The notes below the pieces were generated by a model. That model had not been told where the DNA came from. It was given only the letters and a program-made list of their open reading frames with translations, and made no database searches. Positions 61,246 through 64,000 of a stretch of DNA of 64,000 bases are shown one piece after another (position 1 is the first letter of the stretch; each line of letters begins with the position of its first letter). The stretch is taken from NCBI GenBank assembly GCA_034509425.1, contig JAVTVJ010000794.1, forward strand, positions 434,001-498,000, in the 5' to 3' direction. This DNA comes from Eopsaltria australis. Taxonomy: Eukaryota; Chordata; Aves; Passeriformes; Petroicidae. Made by a program: the position numbers and the translations under genes.

Positions 61246-61587
61246 GCTCAGACACAGTGAAAGGGTTGGGGGTCGTTTACCTCGGTATTTTAATAGGATC
61301 CCGTTCGATGGCTTCTGCCGTCCAGGTAGAACACGCCGCAAAAGCCCCGTCCCCCCAATTGAGTATACAATTAAAGACTCTACACATTAGCATATCTACC
61401 AGGAGGGCCCAATAAGGGGCCTGGGTGGGCTAACTTCTAGTTTACAAAATCTATTCTACTAGGAGACCTTGAGGGCTCACGAAAACAGGGTGTTTGGTCT
61501 CTAGCTCTACGTGGCTTCAGGGGTGTTTAGTCTACCGGCCTCTTAAACACCATGAAACCAGGCTAAACTATCACCTAAAGCATCACA
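61246..61587 (-). mobile_element. LTR-like insertion, CpG-rich
   Basis: A block of about 330 bp stands out by its intact CpGs (gtcgtttacctcgg, cccgttcgatgg, acacgccgcaaaagcc) in AT-rich surroundings. Minus-strand sense suggests an LTR: a start near TGTGATGCTTTAGG or TGATAGTTTAGCC and an ATTAAA polyadenylation-like signal about 60 bases before the other end. Clean TG...CA ends and a target-site duplication could not be fixed, so borders are approximate and a non-LTR repeat is possible. Confidence 0.5.
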
Positions 61588-64000
61588 AGTATGCATGCTA
61601 ATACTTGTGAATATAGGGAACAGGGTACGACATATTCAGGAGAAAAAGCAGAAAAAATCCCTCAGGCATCAGAGTAACAACTTCGTATGATGAAGGAATG
61701 AAGACCTCAGAATAGGAGAAACTGAAAAAAGGAGTGACAAAATTCAACATATCTGGTATATTTGTGTGTAAATGTGTAACTAAGAGATGCAGAAAAGAAT
61801 CTAGGATTTCTTACATTAAATTGTATAGAGCATAAAGTAAACAACAGAACGAAAGAGAGCAAACGAGAATATTGGCTTTTGGTAATAATTTGTAATTGCT
61901 GAGACATACTAGATATATATGGAGTATAGCTTCCATCAGCTGCAAGAAGAAATAATTTATACCTGGAGTGAAGAAGTACCTAGGAAACTTACGCATTCAC
62001 TAAAAAAGAGACAGTTATGATTTGTATTAGCCAATTCATGTGGCAACTTCATATATGGTGCAAAGATACAGGTAAAGATCTGCCCTGTATGTTTCACTGC
62101 CTTTGAAGATCTACTTTGTATTTTTTATCTATCTTCTTCTTCAGCTACCCTACCATTTATTTACCATTCTTTACCATTTGTTAACAGTTCTTCCTTTCTT
62201 TTAGCTCCTTTTGTCCTTTGTCCTTGCCAAACTCACATTCACGTTTTCTTCTGTTTTTTCTGCTCCCTTTAGCAATACCTGTTGTATTTACAACTTGTCT
62301 AGCATCAGTCTGTCAAAATAATTCCTTTTTAAGAGTTAATCTTAGGAGAAGTTAATTGCCTAAAAATACTTTTGTGCTCAGTTTATACCCTCACTCAGCT
62401 ATATAACAAATCAAATTCTGCCAAAAATACGAAATGACACAGTTTCTTTTCCTCTTGTTTCACCAACATGGCATAACAAGTGCTTAGCAGTCAGAATTTA
62501 CCTAACAAAAATGACAGGGGTCATGCATAATCAAGCCCAGTTTGTCAGTATTGAAACTCCTTTGTAGTGCCAATAGCACTGAAAGCTTGCTTTAAGAGAT
62601 AAGCCAGAGGCATATGAATCCTAGCCTGAGAGCATCTTCTTCACTGATCTGTGAAGCATTCTTTTTAGAGCCAAGGCCTCAGTGTAGAAATAGTCATTGT
62701 TATTTGAAACTCTGTTATGAATAGTTGTAATCAAACTTTAACTTCCAAGAACAGAGCTTGTTATGTTTTGTGATTTCTTTTTTGTTTTGTTCTCTCACTC
62801 ACATTTCCCAGACTGGAGTTGGAGCACATTGTCTTGCTGGTGTTTAAAAGTATGAAAAAAGGTTGATCTTCTCTAGAATCTCAGATCCTAAAAGATAAAA
62901 GAAATTGGCAGATGAACATTAGTGGTAAGAGATGTAACATACACACCAAACTATTTGCATAAACACAGACTAGTGCTCCCTCATTCATTACTTTATCATC
63001 GTCTACTCATTTCTTTTTCACTTTCCTGTCTCTTTCCTTTTGCCCTTCCTTTCTTCTGTAATCGGAGCCACCTGACATTCATTCTGTAAGGGTTTACTTA
63101 AATATATTTTGTCTCCAGTTAATAAAGCAGTGGGAGAATCCTCTTGCAGAGTTCTACATATTCAAGATCAAGTTCCAGTCACATCATCATCAGTATATCC
63201 TGAGAGATATAAACTCTTCATATTTCAGTGCCTTTTCTGAATAGATCCTTTATGAAACTACTTGCTAGTATTTCCTCTAAAGTTATAGTTCATTACATAT
63301 TAATTGAATTTTATTATATGACTGTCTGTGACAATCAGTATCAACTAGAATAATAATTCATTCACCAATCACTAATTCATTCACTAAAATTTTTACTATC
63401 CTGATAATTTGTGCACAGTCCTTAACCATGTGAATAAATGTATTTCAGAAATGCTTGTAAATTCATACAGCACTCATTATTGCCTGATAAGCTTGATTAC
63501 AGAGGAGTCATTAATAAATTACTTTTAATGGATTGGATATGATGAAAATTTCTAAAATTATGTTGATATTCTCCTGCTAGCTTTTTCTTGTCAGCTTCAT
63601 ACTGTAAATTACATGCATATCAACATGTAACATGTAGGTATAGAGAATATATGTGGGTTCTTGTAAATTAGATTATTGACAAACATTAGTGTGGAGTTGG
63701 GTCATCTCATCTTTGGATGTGTTGAGTGTACTGTTCCCCCATAAGCTGATATGGATAATAGGAGCTCTGAGAGAAGAGTAGAACCACAGTGCCTGCCGAG
63801 TTTGCTTTCTAAATTATTTACTAAATTATTTTACAACTCTATGGTAATCAATAACTTATCACTAAAGATCGGGCCATATGCTGTCCAATGCATTTACTAT
63901 TTACAGAATTACTCGAATGTATTCAGGTTTTTTTTTAATGTTATATTTATGCATACCTTACTACAAGTTTAAATGTGCATCACTGATAATATACCTACTT
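61588..64000. other. Intergenic DNA, nothing recognised
   Basis: The stretch is AT-rich, with several pyrimidine-rich stretches around 62100-62300 and 63000-63060. No exon, RNA gene or repeat family could be supported on either strand. Confidence 0.6.

Noticed and set aside
55700..64000. ANKRD55 terminal exons expected upstream of IL6ST
   Set aside because: No ankyrin-repeat coding signature was seen on either strand, so the gene probably starts beyond the window.
1..64000. tRNA, rRNA, CRISPR or bacterial-type operon features
   Set aside because: Nothing with the required structure was seen, and the sequence is clearly vertebrate nuclear DNA.

Overview
The window looks like avian nuclear DNA. 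It contains vertebrate split genes with GT-AG introns, several CR1 LINE fragments (the dominant bird retroposon), a solo LTR of a family common in birds, AT-rich introns and one strong CpG island. I infer a bird, but the species cannot be read from the sequence. In mammals IL31RA (+), IL6ST (-) and ANKRD55 lie in this order, and the window matches the first two. Z linkage would be expected in birds but is inference.

Layout: (1) 1-10860, + strand, is the 3' half of an interleukin-31 receptor A gene (IL31RA). Six exons encode the end of one fibronectin III (FN3) domain, a complete FN3 domain, the membrane span, Box 1 and a long cytoplasmic tail. The N-terminal exons lie left of the window, and the upstream intron holds LTR-type and CR1 repeats. 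(2) 10861-about 25140 is the gap between the two convergent genes. It has no recognisable gene, but it has one CR1 copy and a GC-rich patch with a (GGGCT)n tandem repeat. (3) About 25141-55100, - strand, is the whole IL6ST (gp130) gene. It has a long 3' UTR, fifteen coding exons (48030 down to 28063) that join in frame to exactly 918 codons plus a stop, a roughly 7 kb first intron, and a non-coding first exon in a CpG island at about 54.2-55.65 kb. (4) 55.7-64 kb is upstream intergenic DNA with no supported gene and one CpG-rich LTR-like insertion near 61.25-61.59 kb.

How the genes work together: gp130 is the shared signal-transducing receptor for IL-6, IL-11, LIF, CNTF and related cytokines. 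IL31RA is a gp130-like receptor that in mammals pairs with OSMR for IL-31. Both signal through JAKs bound at Box 1 and through STATs recruited to tail tyrosines. Their membrane-proximal exons match in number, phase and nearly in length, so the two genes look like an ancient duplicate pair now arranged tail to tail.

I found no bacterial, CRISPR or RNA-gene features and no clearly new multi-gene system. The most useful leads are the extended IL31RA tail, the frame arithmetic that makes skipping of the IL31RA membrane exon yield a soluble receptor, the STAT-like/CRE/CCAAT cluster in the IL6ST promoter, and the G4-prone repeat between the convergent genes.
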